The notes under the pieces are model-generated. The model worked only from the letters and a program-made list of their open reading frames with translations, was not told the DNA's origin and made no database searches. From the NCBI RefSeq assembly GCF_000146165.2, contig NC_004347.2, positions 868,001 through 932,000 of the forward strand: a stretch of DNA of 64,000 nucleotides, written 5' to 3'. Below are positions 45,424-54,604 of this stretch, piece by piece; the stretch's first letter is position 1, and the number at the start of each line of letters is the position of its first letter. Position numbers and translations under genes: made by a program. Source of the stretch: Shewanella oneidensis MR-1 (GTDB lineage Bacteria; Pseudomonadota; Gammaproteobacteria; Enterobacterales; Shewanellaceae).

Positions 45424-47337
45424 TTATTGGCCCATTAACTCAAGTTCCATGGTATCAATTTCTTCTTGCAACTCAAGCCATTGCATTTCACTTTCTTCTA
45501 GCGTCTGTGTCAAGCTGGTGCGTTCACTGAGCACTGAGGTGAGTTTAGCTTTATTGTCTTGATCATATAACTCACCATCGGCCAGTAAATGTTCTAACTC
45601 GGCGAGACGCTCACTGAGTTTTTGTTGATCAATTTCTAATTTGGCTTGCTTACGTTTAAGGGGGGACACTTTTTGGCGTAGCTCAGCCTCTAAGCGCTTT
45701 TGCTGCTTCTTATCGACAGCGGGTTTTGTGTCATCGCTGTTGGCCGCTTGGTTGGCACTGGCAGCCTTAGCGGCATCGAGTAACCATTGGTGGTAATCGT
45801 CAAGATCACCATCGAAGGCTTGTACTTCACCTTGATCAACCAAATAGTAGTCGCTACAGGTTAAGCGCAATAAATGGCGGTCGTGCGATACAATCACCAT
45901 GGCACCTTCAAAGGTTTGCAATGCCATGGTTAAAGCATGGCGCATCTCTAAATCTAAATGGTTGGTTGGTTCGTCAAGTAGCAACAGATTGGGCCGTTGC
46001 CATACCAATAATGCCAACACTAAACGGGCTTTTTCGCCACCCGAGAAGGGGCGCACTGGCGAGAGTGCCATATCGCCATTAAAGCCAAAACCGCCGAGGA
46101 AGTTACGCAATTCCTGCTCGCGGGCATTGGGCGCAAGGCGCACTAAATGTTGCAGCGGCGTATCGTCTAAGCGTAAAAATTCGATTTGGTGCTGGGCAAA
46201 GTAACCGATATTCAGGCCGGGATTGGGCTCATACAATCCGGTCATCGGTGATAACTGGCCCGATAACAGCTTGATTAGGGTTGATTTACCCGCACCGTTA
46301 CGGCCGAGCAACCCAATGCGCGCACCGGGCACTAAGTTTAAATGCACTTTGCTGAGGATTTGCTTATCGCCATAGCCAACGGCCACTTGCTCCATCTTAA
46401 TCAGCGGATTGGGCAGGGCTTCTGGTGGGCGAAACTCCATATAAAACGGGCTATCGGCTTGGGATGGCAATAGCTCAGTCATCCGCTCCAGCGCCTTTAA
46501 GCGGCTCTGTGCTTGCTTGGCTTTACTGGCCTTGTAGCGGAAGCGGTCAACAAAAGACTGCATATGCGCCCGTTCTTTTTGTTGGCGTTCAAAGGCGACC
46601 TGTTGTTGCGCCATACGTTCAGCGCGGATGCGCTCAAAGGCACTGTAGTTGCCTTTGTAGAAGTTGAGTTTTTGATTTTCGACATGGACGATTTCATCAA
46701 CGATTTCATCGATAAAATCCCTATCGTGGCTGATTAAAATCAGTGTGCCTTGATAGGACTTAATCCAACCTTCGAGCCAGTACATGGTATCTAAGTCTAA
46801 GTGGTTGGTTGGTTCGTCAAGCAGCAGTAAGTCCGAGCGGCACAGCAGTGCTTGGGCTAAGTTGAGGCGCATCCGCCAACCGCCCGAAAAGCTTTTCACG
46901 GGGTTATTTTGCTCGGCTTCGCTAAAGCCTAAACCTGCAAGCAGGGCTCCGGCGCGGGCGCGAATAGCATAACCGCCAATGGCATCGATTTTACCGTGCA
47001 AGGTGGCAATGGCATGGCCATCATTATGTTCCTGTGCAATGTGCAGATCAGCCTCAAGCTGGCGATATTCTTTATCGCCATCAAGTACATATTCAAGTGC
47101 AGACATATCGAGCGCAGGGGTTTCCTGGGCGACGCTGGCAATCTGCCAACCTGAAGGCATACTAAACTCGCCTTTATCTAAGCTCAGGTGACCCATAATT
47201 AATGCCAGCAGTGAGGATTTACCCGTGCCGTTGGCGCCCACTAGGCCGACCTTATGGCCGGGATAGATGGTCAGAGAGGCTTCGTCGAGCAGGGTTTTGC
47301 TACCACGGATTAATTGTGCTTGGTTGATGCTGATCAT
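45424..47337 (-). CDS. yheS: ABC-F protein, YheS-like ribosome-associated ATPase
   Basis: This is a 637-residue soluble ABC-F ATPase with two nucleotide domains and no membrane segments. Walker A motifs are GANGTGKSS and GRNGAGKST, signatures FSGGWRMRLNLAQAL and FSGGEKARLVLALLV, Walker B LLLDEPTNHLDL occurs twice. The linker (about residues 240-290) is basic and helical, the P-site tRNA interaction motif of the family. A C-terminal coiled coil (about 545-630) is present. ABC-F proteins act on stalled ribosomes. In gammaproteobacteria yheS adjoins yheT; here it is 3 kb away with the GMC cluster between. Confidence 0.92.
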   Translation of the reverse strand: MISINQAQLIRGSKTLLDEASLTIYPGHKVGLVGANGTGKSSLLALIMGHLSLDKGEFSMPSGWQIASVAQETPALDMSALEYVLDGDKEYRQLEADLHIAQEHNDGHAIATLHGKIDAIGGYAIRARAGALLAGLGFSEAEQNNPVKSFSGGWRMRLNLAQALLCRSDLLLLDEPTNHLDLDTMYWLEGWIKSYQGTLILISHDRDFIDEIVDEIVHVENQKLNFYKGNYSAFERIRAERMAQQQVAFERQQKERAHMQSFVDRFRYKASKAKQAQSRLKALERMTELLPSQADSPFYMEFRPPEALPNPLIKMEQVAVGYGDKQILSKVHLNLVPGARIGLLGRNGAGKSTLIKLLSGQLSPMTGLYEPNPGLNIGYFAQHQIEFLRLDDTPLQHLVRLAPNAREQELRNFLGGFGFNGDMALSPVRPFSGGEKARLVLALLVWQRPNLLLLDEPTNHLDLEMRHALTMALQTFEGAMVIVSHDRHLLRLTCSDYYLVDQGEVQAFDGDLDDYHQWLLDAAKAASANQAANSDDTKPAVDKKQQKRLEAELRQKVSPLKRKQAKLEIDQQKLSERLAELEHLLADGELYDQDNKAKLTSVLSERTSLTQTLEESEMQWLELQEEIDTMELELMGQ

Positions 47338-47613
47338 TAACTACAACTTGGTCATATCATGAATGAGTAAGGGTTGTGATGATAACGTACAAGCTCATGG
47401 CAAACCACAACTTAGGCCGAGTTGCTGCGTATTTCTTCGACTTTTTATGGCCTAGTGCGATAGCGCTCTACCGCGTGGTCAGGGTGTATGGCAGCACAAG
47501 TTTATTCAAGGACTGGCAATAGCTGGGCAGTATGGCAAAATAGCGCCACATTTTCGCCTTAACGCCGATGATTCGCTTATCGCTGGGCGCGTAGCCATTT
47601 ATAGGTTTGTATC

Positions 47614-47814
47614 ATGACCACTAAAATAAAAAAACGCTTTGTTGCTGGCGCAAAATGCCCTAAGTGCGGCGCGAAAGACAGCATTTTGCTGTTTAAAGAA
47701 AACGGTATCGAAACCGTAGAATGTACTGACTGTGATTATCGTGAGCAGCAAACCGATATCAAAGTCACCGAAAAAGCCACGGGCGCTGTCATTGGGGTGT
47801 TTAAACCCGACTAG
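47614..47814 (+). CDS. yheV: YheV-family zinc-ribbon protein
   Basis: This is a 66-residue protein with two CxxC pairs (CPKCGAKD and CTDCDYRE) forming a small zinc ribbon, and the YheV start KKRFVAGAKCPKCG. E. coli has YheV in the same wider neighbourhood. Its function is unknown. The start ATG at 47614 fits family length. Confidence 0.88.
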   Translation: MTTKIKKRFVAGAKCPKCGAKDSILLFKENGIETVECTDCDYREQQTDIKVTEKATGAVIGVFKPD

Positions 47815-47982
47815 GCTCATCTTTATGAAGCGCCAAACACGTGCTGGCAAAGTATGTAAGAGATTTTATTAACCGCTGCCAATGGCCCTCGCATCGTTGT
47901 GGGGCTGATATAACTGTATTCTGTCGTCCTATTTTAGGGGCGTACACCCTTATCGATTTCAGTATTACTGGAGACAAAACTC

Positions 47983-49095
47983 ATGACAAACGTGAATGTG
48001 GATGTCACGCCGTTAACGACTAAGCCATCACAAGATGGTTTTTATATGCCCGCCGAATGGGCTGCGCAGCAAGCTGTGTGGATGATTTGGCCCTATCGTC
48101 CTGATAACTGGCGCGCAGCTGGTGCGTATGCTCAGGCGACTTTCGCTAAGGTGGTCGATGCGATTGGCGCGGCAACGCCAGTGTATATGGGTGTTCCTAA
48201 AGCTTTTTTAGCCAAAGCCAAAACGGTAATGCCATCCCACGTTACCTTGGTTGAAATGGACAGTAACGATTGCTGGGCTCGCGATACAGGGCCAACTGTG
48301 GTCGTTAATGCCGAGGGCGAATGCCGCGGTGTTGACTGGGGCTTTAATGCTTGGGGCGGCCATAACGGTGGTTTGTACTTCCCATGGGATAAGGACGAGC
48401 AAGTCGCGCAGCAAATGCTTGCACAACATGGCTTTGCCCGTTATCGCGCGCCGCTGATCCTCGAAGGTGGCTCCATCCATGTCGATGGTGAAGGCACCTG
48501 TATGACGAGTGCCGAATGTTTACTCAACGCCAACCGTAACCCTGAACTGACAAAGGAACAGATTGAAGGCTTACTGCGTGACTATTTGAATGTTAAGCAG
48601 TTTATCTGGTTACAAGATGGCGTGTATATGGATGAGACTGATGGCCATATCGATAATATGTGCTGTTTTGCCCGTCCTGGTGAAGTCATTCTGCACTGGA
48701 CTGATGATGAATCGGATCCACAATATCCACGTTCAAAAGCTGCGCTCGAAGTGCTGCAAAATACCGTGGATGCACAAGGTCGTAAGTTAAAAATCCATCT
48801 GTTGCCACAACCAGGGCCGCTGTATTGCAGCGAAGAAGAATCAAAAGGTGTAACTGAGGGCACTGGTGTGCCACGCACGGCAGGTGAGCGTTTAGCGGGT
48901 TCCTATGTGAACTTTTTAATCACCAATCATCGCATCGTATTCCCGCTGCTTGACCCAGCAACCGATGATATCGCCGCTCAAAAGCTGCAGGAAATTTTCC
49001 CTGAGCATGAGATTGTGGGTGTGCCAGCCCGTGAGATTTTATTAGGTGGCGGCAATATCCATTGTATTACTCAGCAAATCCCTGCTGGAAAGTAA
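47983..49095 (+). CDS. aguA: Agmatine deiminase
   Basis: AguA converts agmatine to N-carbamoylputrescine. The 370-residue protein has the family start ([20 protein letters not shown]), [15 protein letters not shown] with the catalytic Asp, [25 protein letters not shown] with the catalytic His, and the catalytic Cys in [13 protein letters not shown] near the end. No aguB is beside it; the next gene is an amidase. Confidence 0.96.
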
Positions 49096-49110
49096 CCCAA
49101 GGAGAACAGC

Positions 49111-49167
49111 ATGACGATTGATGTCACTGTTATTGCACCACAATTAGCTTTCTGCGGGAGGGCGTAA
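49111..49167 (+). CDS. 18-codon ORF between aguA and amidase
   Basis: A short ORF (M-T-I-D-V-T-V-I-A-P-Q-L-A-F-C-G-R-A) follows aguA after a strong AAGGAGA site. Its stop lies one base before the ATG of the amidase, and the amidase ribosome site GGGAGGG lies inside it. It could be a leader that couples translation, or the remnant of a gene. It is too short to identify. Confidence 0.4.
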   Translation: MTIDVTVIAPQLAFCGRA

Positions 49168-49168
49168 G

Positions 49169-50875
49169 ATGTTTGAAGTCACGGAAGTTTCTATTGCCGA
49201 GCTGCGTGCAGCGCTCGAATCTGGCCGTACGACGGTGGTTGAGTTGGTGAAATCCTATTTGGCTCGAGTGGCGGCTTACGATGGTCCTGCTACTGAGACT
49301 AAGCTCAATGCGTTAGTGGTGCACAATCCCGATGCGCTGAAAGAAGCTGAAGCCTCAGATGCGCGCCGCGCTCGAGGTGAAACCTTAAGCCCGCTTGATG
49401 GTATTCCTTACACCGCTAAGGACAGCTATTTGGTGAAGGGACTGACGGCGGCGTCTGGCAGCCCAGCCTTTAAAGATTTAGTGGCCCAGTACGATGCCTT
49501 TGCCGTTGAGCGCCTACGCGCTGCGGGTGCCATTTGCCTAGGCAAAACCAATATGCCTCCCATGGCTAATGGCGGCATGCAGCGTGGTCACTATGGCCGC
49601 GCCGAAAGCCCATACAATGCTGAGTATCTTACTGCACCGTTTGCTTCGGGTTCTTCCAATGGGGCGGGCACGGGCACGGCGGCAAGTTATTCGGCATTCG
49701 GTCTTGCTGAAGAAACTTGGTCGAGTGGCCGAGGCCCTGCGTCCAATAATGGTTTATGCGCCTATACACCGTCTCGCGGCGTGATTTCCGTGCGTGGTAA
49801 CTGGCCGTTAACCCCGACCATGGATGTGGTCGTGCCCTATACTCGCACCATGGCGGATATGCTCGAAGTGCTGGATGTGATTGTGGCCGATGACCCCATT
49901 ACCCGTGGCGATCTCTGGCGTCTGCAACCTTGGGTCCAAATCCCTAAAGCATCAACTGTTCGCCCAGAATCTTATCTGGCGCTGGCGGCTAGCGCCGATA
50001 CGCTTAAGGGTAAGCGTTTTGGCGTGCCGCGCATGTACATCAATAAAGATGAATTGGCAGGCACTAGCGAAAATCCGGGTATTGGCGGCCCAACGGGTCA
50101 ACGGATCCATACCCGCCAATCGGTGATCGATTTGTGGGAAGCCGCGCGTAAAGCCTTAGAAGCCGCTGGCGCCGAAGTGATTGAAGTCGATTTTCCGTTG
50201 GTTTCCAATTGTGAAGGCGACCGCCCGGGTGCGCCGACGGTGTTTAACCGCGGCATAGTGACGCCTCAGTTCCTGCATGATGAATTATGGGAACTCTCGG
50301 GTTGGGCGTTCGATGAATTCCTGCGTGCTAACAATGACCCTAAACTCAACAAGCTTGAAGATGTGGTGGGGCATTTGATATTCCCTCATGATCTTTGCAC
50401 CTTGCCAAATCGTGAAGGTGACTTAGCGGCAGGCATGGAAGAGTATGTCAACATGGCTAAGCGTGGCCTTAAATCCTTCGATCAGATCGACAGTATTCCC
50501 GATGGTCTGCGTGGCTTAGAGAAGACGCGTAAGCTAGATCTCGAAGACTGGATGGATGGGCTAAAGCTTGATGCCGTGCTGTTCCCGACAGTGGCGGACG
50601 TGGGGCCTGCCGATGCCCATGTGAATCCGGCTTCTGCCGATATTGCGTGGAGTAACGGGGTTTGGGTAGCAAACGGAAACCTTGCGATTCGTCACTTAGG
50701 CGTACCAACTGTGACTGTACCTATGGGCGTGATGGCCGATATTGGCATGCCAGTGGGTTTGACCTTTGCGGGCCGTGCCTATGACGATAATAACCTGCTT
50801 AAATTTGCCGGTGCATTTGAGTCAACAGGTAACAGGCGCATTATTCCGCCACGCACCCCAAAACTGGGTCAATAA
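49169..50875 (+). CDS. Amidase-signature-family amidase
   Basis: This is a 568-residue amidase of the amidase-signature family. The Lys of the triad is in YTAKDSYLVKG (near residue 86). The cis-Ser region is GSSNGAGTG rather than the usual GSSGGS. The nucleophile region reads ETWSSGRGPAS instead of GTDTGGSIRxPA; counting 23 residues from the second Ser of GSS reaches the second Ser of WSS, the same distance as in mammalian FAAH, so the nucleophile appears conserved. No signal peptide is seen. It is coupled to agmatine deiminase, and a nitrogen-salvage role is possible; the substrate is unknown. Confidence 0.85.
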   Translation: MFEVTEVSIAELRAALESGRTTVVELVKSYLARVAAYDGPATETKLNALVVHNPDALKEAEASDARRARGETLSPLDGIPYTAKDSYLVKGLTAASGSPAFKDLVAQYDAFAVERLRAAGAICLGKTNMPPMANGGMQRGHYGRAESPYNAEYLTAPFASGSSNGAGTGTAASYSAFGLAEETWSSGRGPASNNGLCAYTPSRGVISVRGNWPLTPTMDVVVPYTRTMADMLEVLDVIVADDPITRGDLWRLQPWVQIPKASTVRPESYLALAASADTLKGKRFGVPRMYINKDELAGTSENPGIGGPTGQRIHTRQSVIDLWEAARKALEAAGAEVIEVDFPLVSNCEGDRPGAPTVFNRGIVTPQFLHDELWELSGWAFDEFLRANNDPKLNKLEDVVGHLIFPHDLCTLPNREGDLAAGMEEYVNMAKRGLKSFDQIDSIPDGLRGLEKTRKLDLEDWMDGLKLDAVLFPTVADVGPADAHVNPASADIAWSNGVWVANGNLAIRHLGVPTVTVPMGVMADIGMPVGLTFAGRAYDDNNLLKFAGAFESTGNRRIIPPRTPKLGQ

Positions 50876-51303
50876 GCGCTAAACTGCCAAATATAGACTT
50901 AGCTTAGTCTTAGGGATTTATCTTCTTAGAGATTTAGCCCCATATAACGGCAAAGTGTAGAGTCATAAAAACGGGATGGATCTTAAAGTGCCAATCCCGT
51001 TTTTTTATGCTAACAAAAGCCTGATACGAGATTTCGCCATTTGCTGCTGTTTGCTACTGTGTGAGAGTAATACAGTCTTATACCAAGCAATTAAGAATCA
51101 CATTAAATGGCAGCAATCTCATCAATACGCAGCCTTTGATAAAATGTTTTTGCCCCATTGCGAGTTAACATCATCACTTGATGCTTAGTGTGACTGACAC
51201 CGATTGACGAAATTTTTGTAATGCTCCAGAGTGTCTATGGAGTCGGTGGCGATTCAGGTTCAAAACAGAAACAAAATCATACGTAAATTTTTTTGTAAAG
51301 AAG
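50876..51303. other. Intergenic region before the IS-disrupted gene
   Basis: This 428-base gap holds a terminator for the amidase (about 50967-51005) and otherwise no gene I can support; the frame open at 50976 has no ribosome site or recognisable pattern. Base composition drops to AT-rich towards 51300, marking entry to accessory DNA. Confidence 0.5.
50969..51006 (+). terminator. Intrinsic terminator after amidase
   Basis: AACGGGAT (50970-50977) pairs with ATCCCGTT (50994-51001) and is followed by TTTTT. The loop of about 16 bases is long, but the stem and T-run are clear. Confidence 0.75.
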
Positions 51304-52074
51304 ATGGTAATGTCAGAAAAGAAATTAGGTGGCTATAAATTTGGTGTAGAGCATGCTCTAGATATCTATGCGAGTAGTTTTGTTCATATGCCCGCTGAAT
51401 TTATATATGAAAAAGATGTTTTAGCTCAGTTTCAAGAGGTTATTGAGACTTGTCACATATATATTATTGGTTATGAGCCAAGAGTCGATTTTACTGGTGC
51501 AGGACAGGTAGATGACTATATGGTTCTTGATTTTCTGGTCGCTGGAGTAAAAAGGCAGCTTCAATTTGGTCCTATTCCTGAGGGGGTTCGCTTTGTTAAC
51601 GAAGACGGACTGTATTATATGGAAAATCAGGAAGAAGAACGTTTTTGGTTCCAAGACAATGAACTAGTGAAAATGCTTAACTCTCAACCTGAAGGTATCC
51701 ACTTTAAAGTAAAATATATTGGTCAAGCTTACGGTAAAAATGGTTCTAGAAATGCTCTAGACCGCCTAACTAAACATGAAACGCTTCAAAAAATATCAAT
51801 TAAAGGCGTGCCTGAAGGTTATAAATTATCGCTTCTGTTATTGGAAGTCGAACCCGGTAATAGCCTAGTTACTGCATTTACACCAAATGCTAAGCAACCT
51901 GCCGATGATAGCCAACGTATAAAGGCTGGTTTGGATAAACTATATGGGACGACAGAGGCAGAGCAAGTGTCTCTATTTGAGGCTGCAATGATCAAGTATT
52001 TCTTACCTGAGTACAATAAGGAGTTCAAGGATAGCTTTCCTTCAACAAACCTAAAAATCCTTCAAGATTGTTAG
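51304..52074 (+). pseudogene. 5' part of an unknown gene interrupted by an IS256-family element
   Basis: These 256 codons are the front part of a larger gene. Its stop TAG (52072-52074) uses the first base of the inserted IS, so the stop is an artefact. Joined to the part after the IS (54613-54763) the frame continues to 306 residues. The protein is AT-rich in codon use. I see GIY-YIG-like traits: IYIIG near residue 57, then KYIGQAYG, an Arg and His in LDRLTKHE, and EAAMIKYFLPEYN with Glu and Asn. The middle (residues 70-130) is beta-rich and of no known type. A nuclease is possible; unconfirmed. Start is the ATG at 51304 or 51310. Confidence 0.7.
52066..52073. repeat. Left target-site duplication of the IS256-family element
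   Basis: GATTGTTA directly precedes the element and recurs at 54605-54612 directly after it. Eight bases is normal for IS256-family elements. Confidence 0.9.
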
Positions 52075-52106
52075 AGGGCATTCAAAATTCTGTGTCAGGC
52101 TAATTT

Positions 52107-52161
52107 TTAAATTTCTAGCACGCTATCTAAACGTCCTTCAAAATAAATCGCTAACTGAGAT
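52107..52161 (-). pseudogene. 3' end of the IS256-family transposase
   Basis: On the minus strand this reads S-Q-L-A-I-Y-F-E-G-R-L-D-S-V-L-E-I and a TAA, a plausible C-terminus of the interrupted IS256 transposase. Joined to the other part across the IS3 it gives 400 residues, the family length. Confidence 0.85.
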
Positions 52162-52228
52162 TGTTCTGGTCTAATCCCATCGGACACTTAATTTTGAGAC
52201 AGTATGGTCAATAAATTAAGAGGTCTAT

Positions 52229-52519
52229 ATGAGTCTGAAAAAATCACATAAGAGTTATCCGCAGGCATTTAAAGATGAAGCCGTCTTGATGGTGCTGGAG
52301 CAAGGTTATAGCGTTGCCGATGCGGCAAAGTCTCTTGGAGTTAGCACGAGCCTGCTTTACAACTGGAAGGAAAAACACGAAGCCCTGCAACAAGGCATCA
52401 CCTTAGAAGAGTCTGAGCGTGATGAGTTGAAGCGATTGCGTAGAGAAAACAAAGAATTACGCATGGAAAAAGAAATTCTAAAAAAGGCAAGCGCCTTCTT
52501 TGCGAGAGAAATGAAGTAA
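52229..52519 (+). CDS. IS3-family transposase OrfA
   Basis: This 96-residue protein is the DNA-binding half of the IS3 transposase: helix-turn-helix (YPQAFKDEAVLMVLEQGYSVADAAKSLGVSTSLLYNWKEK) followed by a leucine-zipper-like region (LKRLRRENKELRMEKEILKKA). At its 3' end the A6G motif (52480-52486) is the standard slip site. Confidence 0.95.
   Translation: MSLKKSHKSYPQAFKDEAVLMVLEQGYSVADAAKSLGVSTSLLYNWKEKHEALQQGITLEESERDELKRLRRENKELRMEKEILKKASAFFAREMK
52480..52486 (+). promoter_or_regulatory. Programmed -1 ribosomal frameshift site (A6G)
   Basis: AAAAAAG near the end of OrfA lets the ribosome slip back one base. The -1 frame from here is open through AAT GAA GTA and onwards into OrfB to 53388, so a fused OrfAB can be made. 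Confidence 0.75.
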
Positions 52520-52578
52520 GATTTCGTTTCATCAAACTGCAATCTCACCTGTTTCCCATAACACTGTTATGTCGAGTA

Positions 52579-53388
52579 ATGAGTGTCAGTAAGTCAGGCT
52601 ATTACGATTGGCATAAACGCCCTGCAAACGTGATAAGCGTTGAAACACTGAAGCTTTATCGCCTTGTTCGACAGCTATTTAAGCAAAGTCGAGGCAGCTT
52701 AGGGAATCGTGAAATGGTGAAGAAATTGCGCAAGGAAGGCTACCAGGTTGGTCGCTATCTCGTTCGTAAAATTATGCACCGCCTTCGACTCAAAGCAACC
52801 CAGCGATGTGCTTACAAGGTGACGACACAGCGAAAACACTCAGATGCAGTGGCTGATAACCTGTTAAACATGAACTTTAATCCAGTATCGGCTAATCAGG
52901 TCTGGGCGGGTGACGTGACCTATTTAAAGACGGGTGAAGGCTGGATGTACTTAGCTGTGGTGATGGATTTATATTCACGCCGGATTGTGGGATGGCGCAT
53001 AGACAAACGCATGACCACAGATTTGATATCCAAGGCATTAATAAAAGCCTACAACCTGCGACAACCAGCGCGAGGGCTGGTATTTCACAGTGACCGAGGC
53101 TCGCAATATACCAGTAAACAATTCGGTAGGCTGCTATCGAGCTATGGTATCCGAGCCAGCATGGGTGATGTGGGTGCGTGTTGGGATAATGCCGTTGTTG
53201 AGCGATTCTTTGGTAGCTTGAAACACGATTGGATTTTTAAAGTTGCTCAACCAACAAGGGAGTTTATGAAGCAAGATGTGACGGCTTACATCAAATATTA
53301 CAACTTGGAGCGACTTCATTCTGCTAATAACGATCTGTCACCTGTAGAGTTTGAGAATTCTCAAGTAAAAGTGTCCAGTTTGGGTTGA
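52579..53388 (+). CDS. IS3-family transposase OrfB (catalytic)
   Basis: This 269-residue part carries the rve integrase domain with the DDE acids: WAGDVTYLK, the second Asp in LVFHSDRGSQYTS, and Glu in DNAVVERFFGSLKHDW. The HTH_21 segment (SRGSLGNREMVKKLRKEGYQVG) is near the start. The frame continues upstream of this ATG without a stop to the slip site, as expected for OrfAB. Confidence 0.95.
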   Translation: MSVSKSGYYDWHKRPANVISVETLKLYRLVRQLFKQSRGSLGNREMVKKLRKEGYQVGRYLVRKIMHRLRLKATQRCAYKVTTQRKHSDAVADNLLNMNFNPVSANQVWAGDVTYLKTGEGWMYLAVVMDLYSRRIVGWRIDKRMTTDLISKALIKAYNLRQPARGLVFHSDRGSQYTSKQFGRLLSSYGIRASMGDVGACWDNAVVERFFGSLKHDWIFKVAQPTREFMKQDVTAYIKYYNLERLHSANNDLSPVEFENSQVKVSSLG

Positions 53389-53396
53389 CCAGTACA

Positions 53397-54547
53397 GATA
53401 AACAAAGGCTCCAATTGTGGATTGGCATAGTCCATTTATCTGAGGCGTTTAATATGCCTGCGTAAAGTAGCTTCAACAAGCTATTTTCATTAGGAAATGC
53501 ACCTTTGGTTTTGGTGAGCTTTCTAAATTGGCGATGCACAGCCTCAACCGCATTGGTCGTGTAAATCACTTTCCTGATATGTTCTGGGTACTTAAAATAA
53601 TGGGACAAATTATGCCATTTGCGACGCCAAGAGTTGATTACCAACGGATAAGCATCACCCCATTTGGCCTCCAGTTCGTCCAATGCCATCTCTGCGGCTT
53701 CTTTACTCACGGCTCGATACACAGGCTTTAAATCAGCCATAAACGCTTTCTGATTTTTTGAGGCGACATACTTCATTGAGTTGCGGATCTGGTGGATAAC
53801 GCATAGCTGTGTTTCCGTATGAGGGAAGATACTGGCTATGGCCTCAGGGAAACCGGTCAAGCCGTCAACACAGGCGATAAGAATATCTTTTACACCACGA
53901 TTATTAAGATCGGCCAGTACGGATAGCCAGTAATTAGCGCCTTCATTTTCGGATAAGTGAAGCCCTAAAATTTCCTTTTTTCCTTTCATATTAAGCGCTA
54001 ACAATGTGTAAACGGCTTTACTGACGTAACGCCCATCCTCTTTGACTTTATAATGTATCGCATCAAGCCAAACGATAGGATAATGGCTATCTAATGGGCG
54101 CTGTTGCCACGCTTTAAGTTCGGGGATGAGTTTGTCGGTGATGGCGCTTACTGTTGCGTTAGACACATTGAGCCCATACATATCTTCAACATGTTGATTA
54201 ATATCGCGATAGCTCATACCTATACTGAACATCGATAACACTTTACGTTCGATTTCATCGGTTAGTGTAGTTTGATTTTTCTTAATCAACTGAGGCTCAA
54301 AGGTGCCATTGCGGTCTCTAGGCGCGTCTAACTCAAAGTTACCGGACGGATGCTTAATGGTCTTAGGGGTTTTGCCATTTTTACGATTAGGCTGAGGATC
54401 ATGCGCTAAATGCTGCTCAAGCTCAGCCTGGAGAGCCGCTTCAGTGAGTTGCTTGATCAGTGGGCCAAGAATGCTGTCTTTACCTGTGAGGCTTTTACCT
54501 GATTGCAGATCTTTAAGGGCTTGTTCGAAGTTAAAAGGTTGGGTCAT
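53397..54547 (-). pseudogene. 5' part of the IS256-family transposase, interrupted by the IS3 element
   Basis: This is the first 383 or so codons of a Mutator-type transposase. The DDE acids are in WLDAIH, CVDGLTGF and TTNAVEAVHRQF. The present open frame runs on into the IS3 end to 53324 and adds 24 foreign residues. The normal C-terminus is at 52107-52161 on the other side of the IS3. Deleting the IS3 with one GAT copy gives ...NWSLCLSQLAIYFEG... in frame. Confidence 0.88.
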
Positions 54548-54604
54548 GTGTCATTCCTGTTTTTGAATATTTTACTGAAATGACACAGAATTATGAACAC
54601 TACC

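Larger units (their letters stand above)
52162..53396 (+). mobile_element. IS3-family element, complete, with 3-bp target duplication
   Basis: The 1235-bp element has ends TGT...ACA, with imperfect inverted repeats (TGTTCTGGTC at left; right end reverse-complement TGTACTGGTC), and both share GGACACTT further in. A GAT triplet lies on each side (52159-52161 and 53397-53399), the expected 3-bp duplication. It encodes OrfA and OrfB on the plus strand. It is inserted in the C-terminal coding region of the IS256 transposase. Confidence 0.92.
52074..54604 (-). mobile_element. IS256-family element carrying a nested IS3-family element
   Basis: The ends are imperfect 24-bp inverted repeats (52074-52097 and 54581-54604), sharing TTCA-AATTCTGTGTCA inward. 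They are flanked by an 8-bp duplication, GATTGTTA. Removing the nested IS3 (1235 bp) and one GAT leaves about 1293 bp, a typical IS256-family size. It encodes one transposase on the minus strand, now broken. Confidence 0.9.

Noticed and set aside
51077..51110. Possible remnant of a MITE end (ATACCAA and ATCACATTAAAT)
   Set aside because: It resembles the left end of the 4.0-kb element only in pieces and has no partner repeat.
53324..53396. C-terminal 24 residues of the leftward 407-residue transposase frame
   Set aside because: These codons come from the IS3 terminus read through by chance; the genuine C-terminus is on the far side of the IS3.
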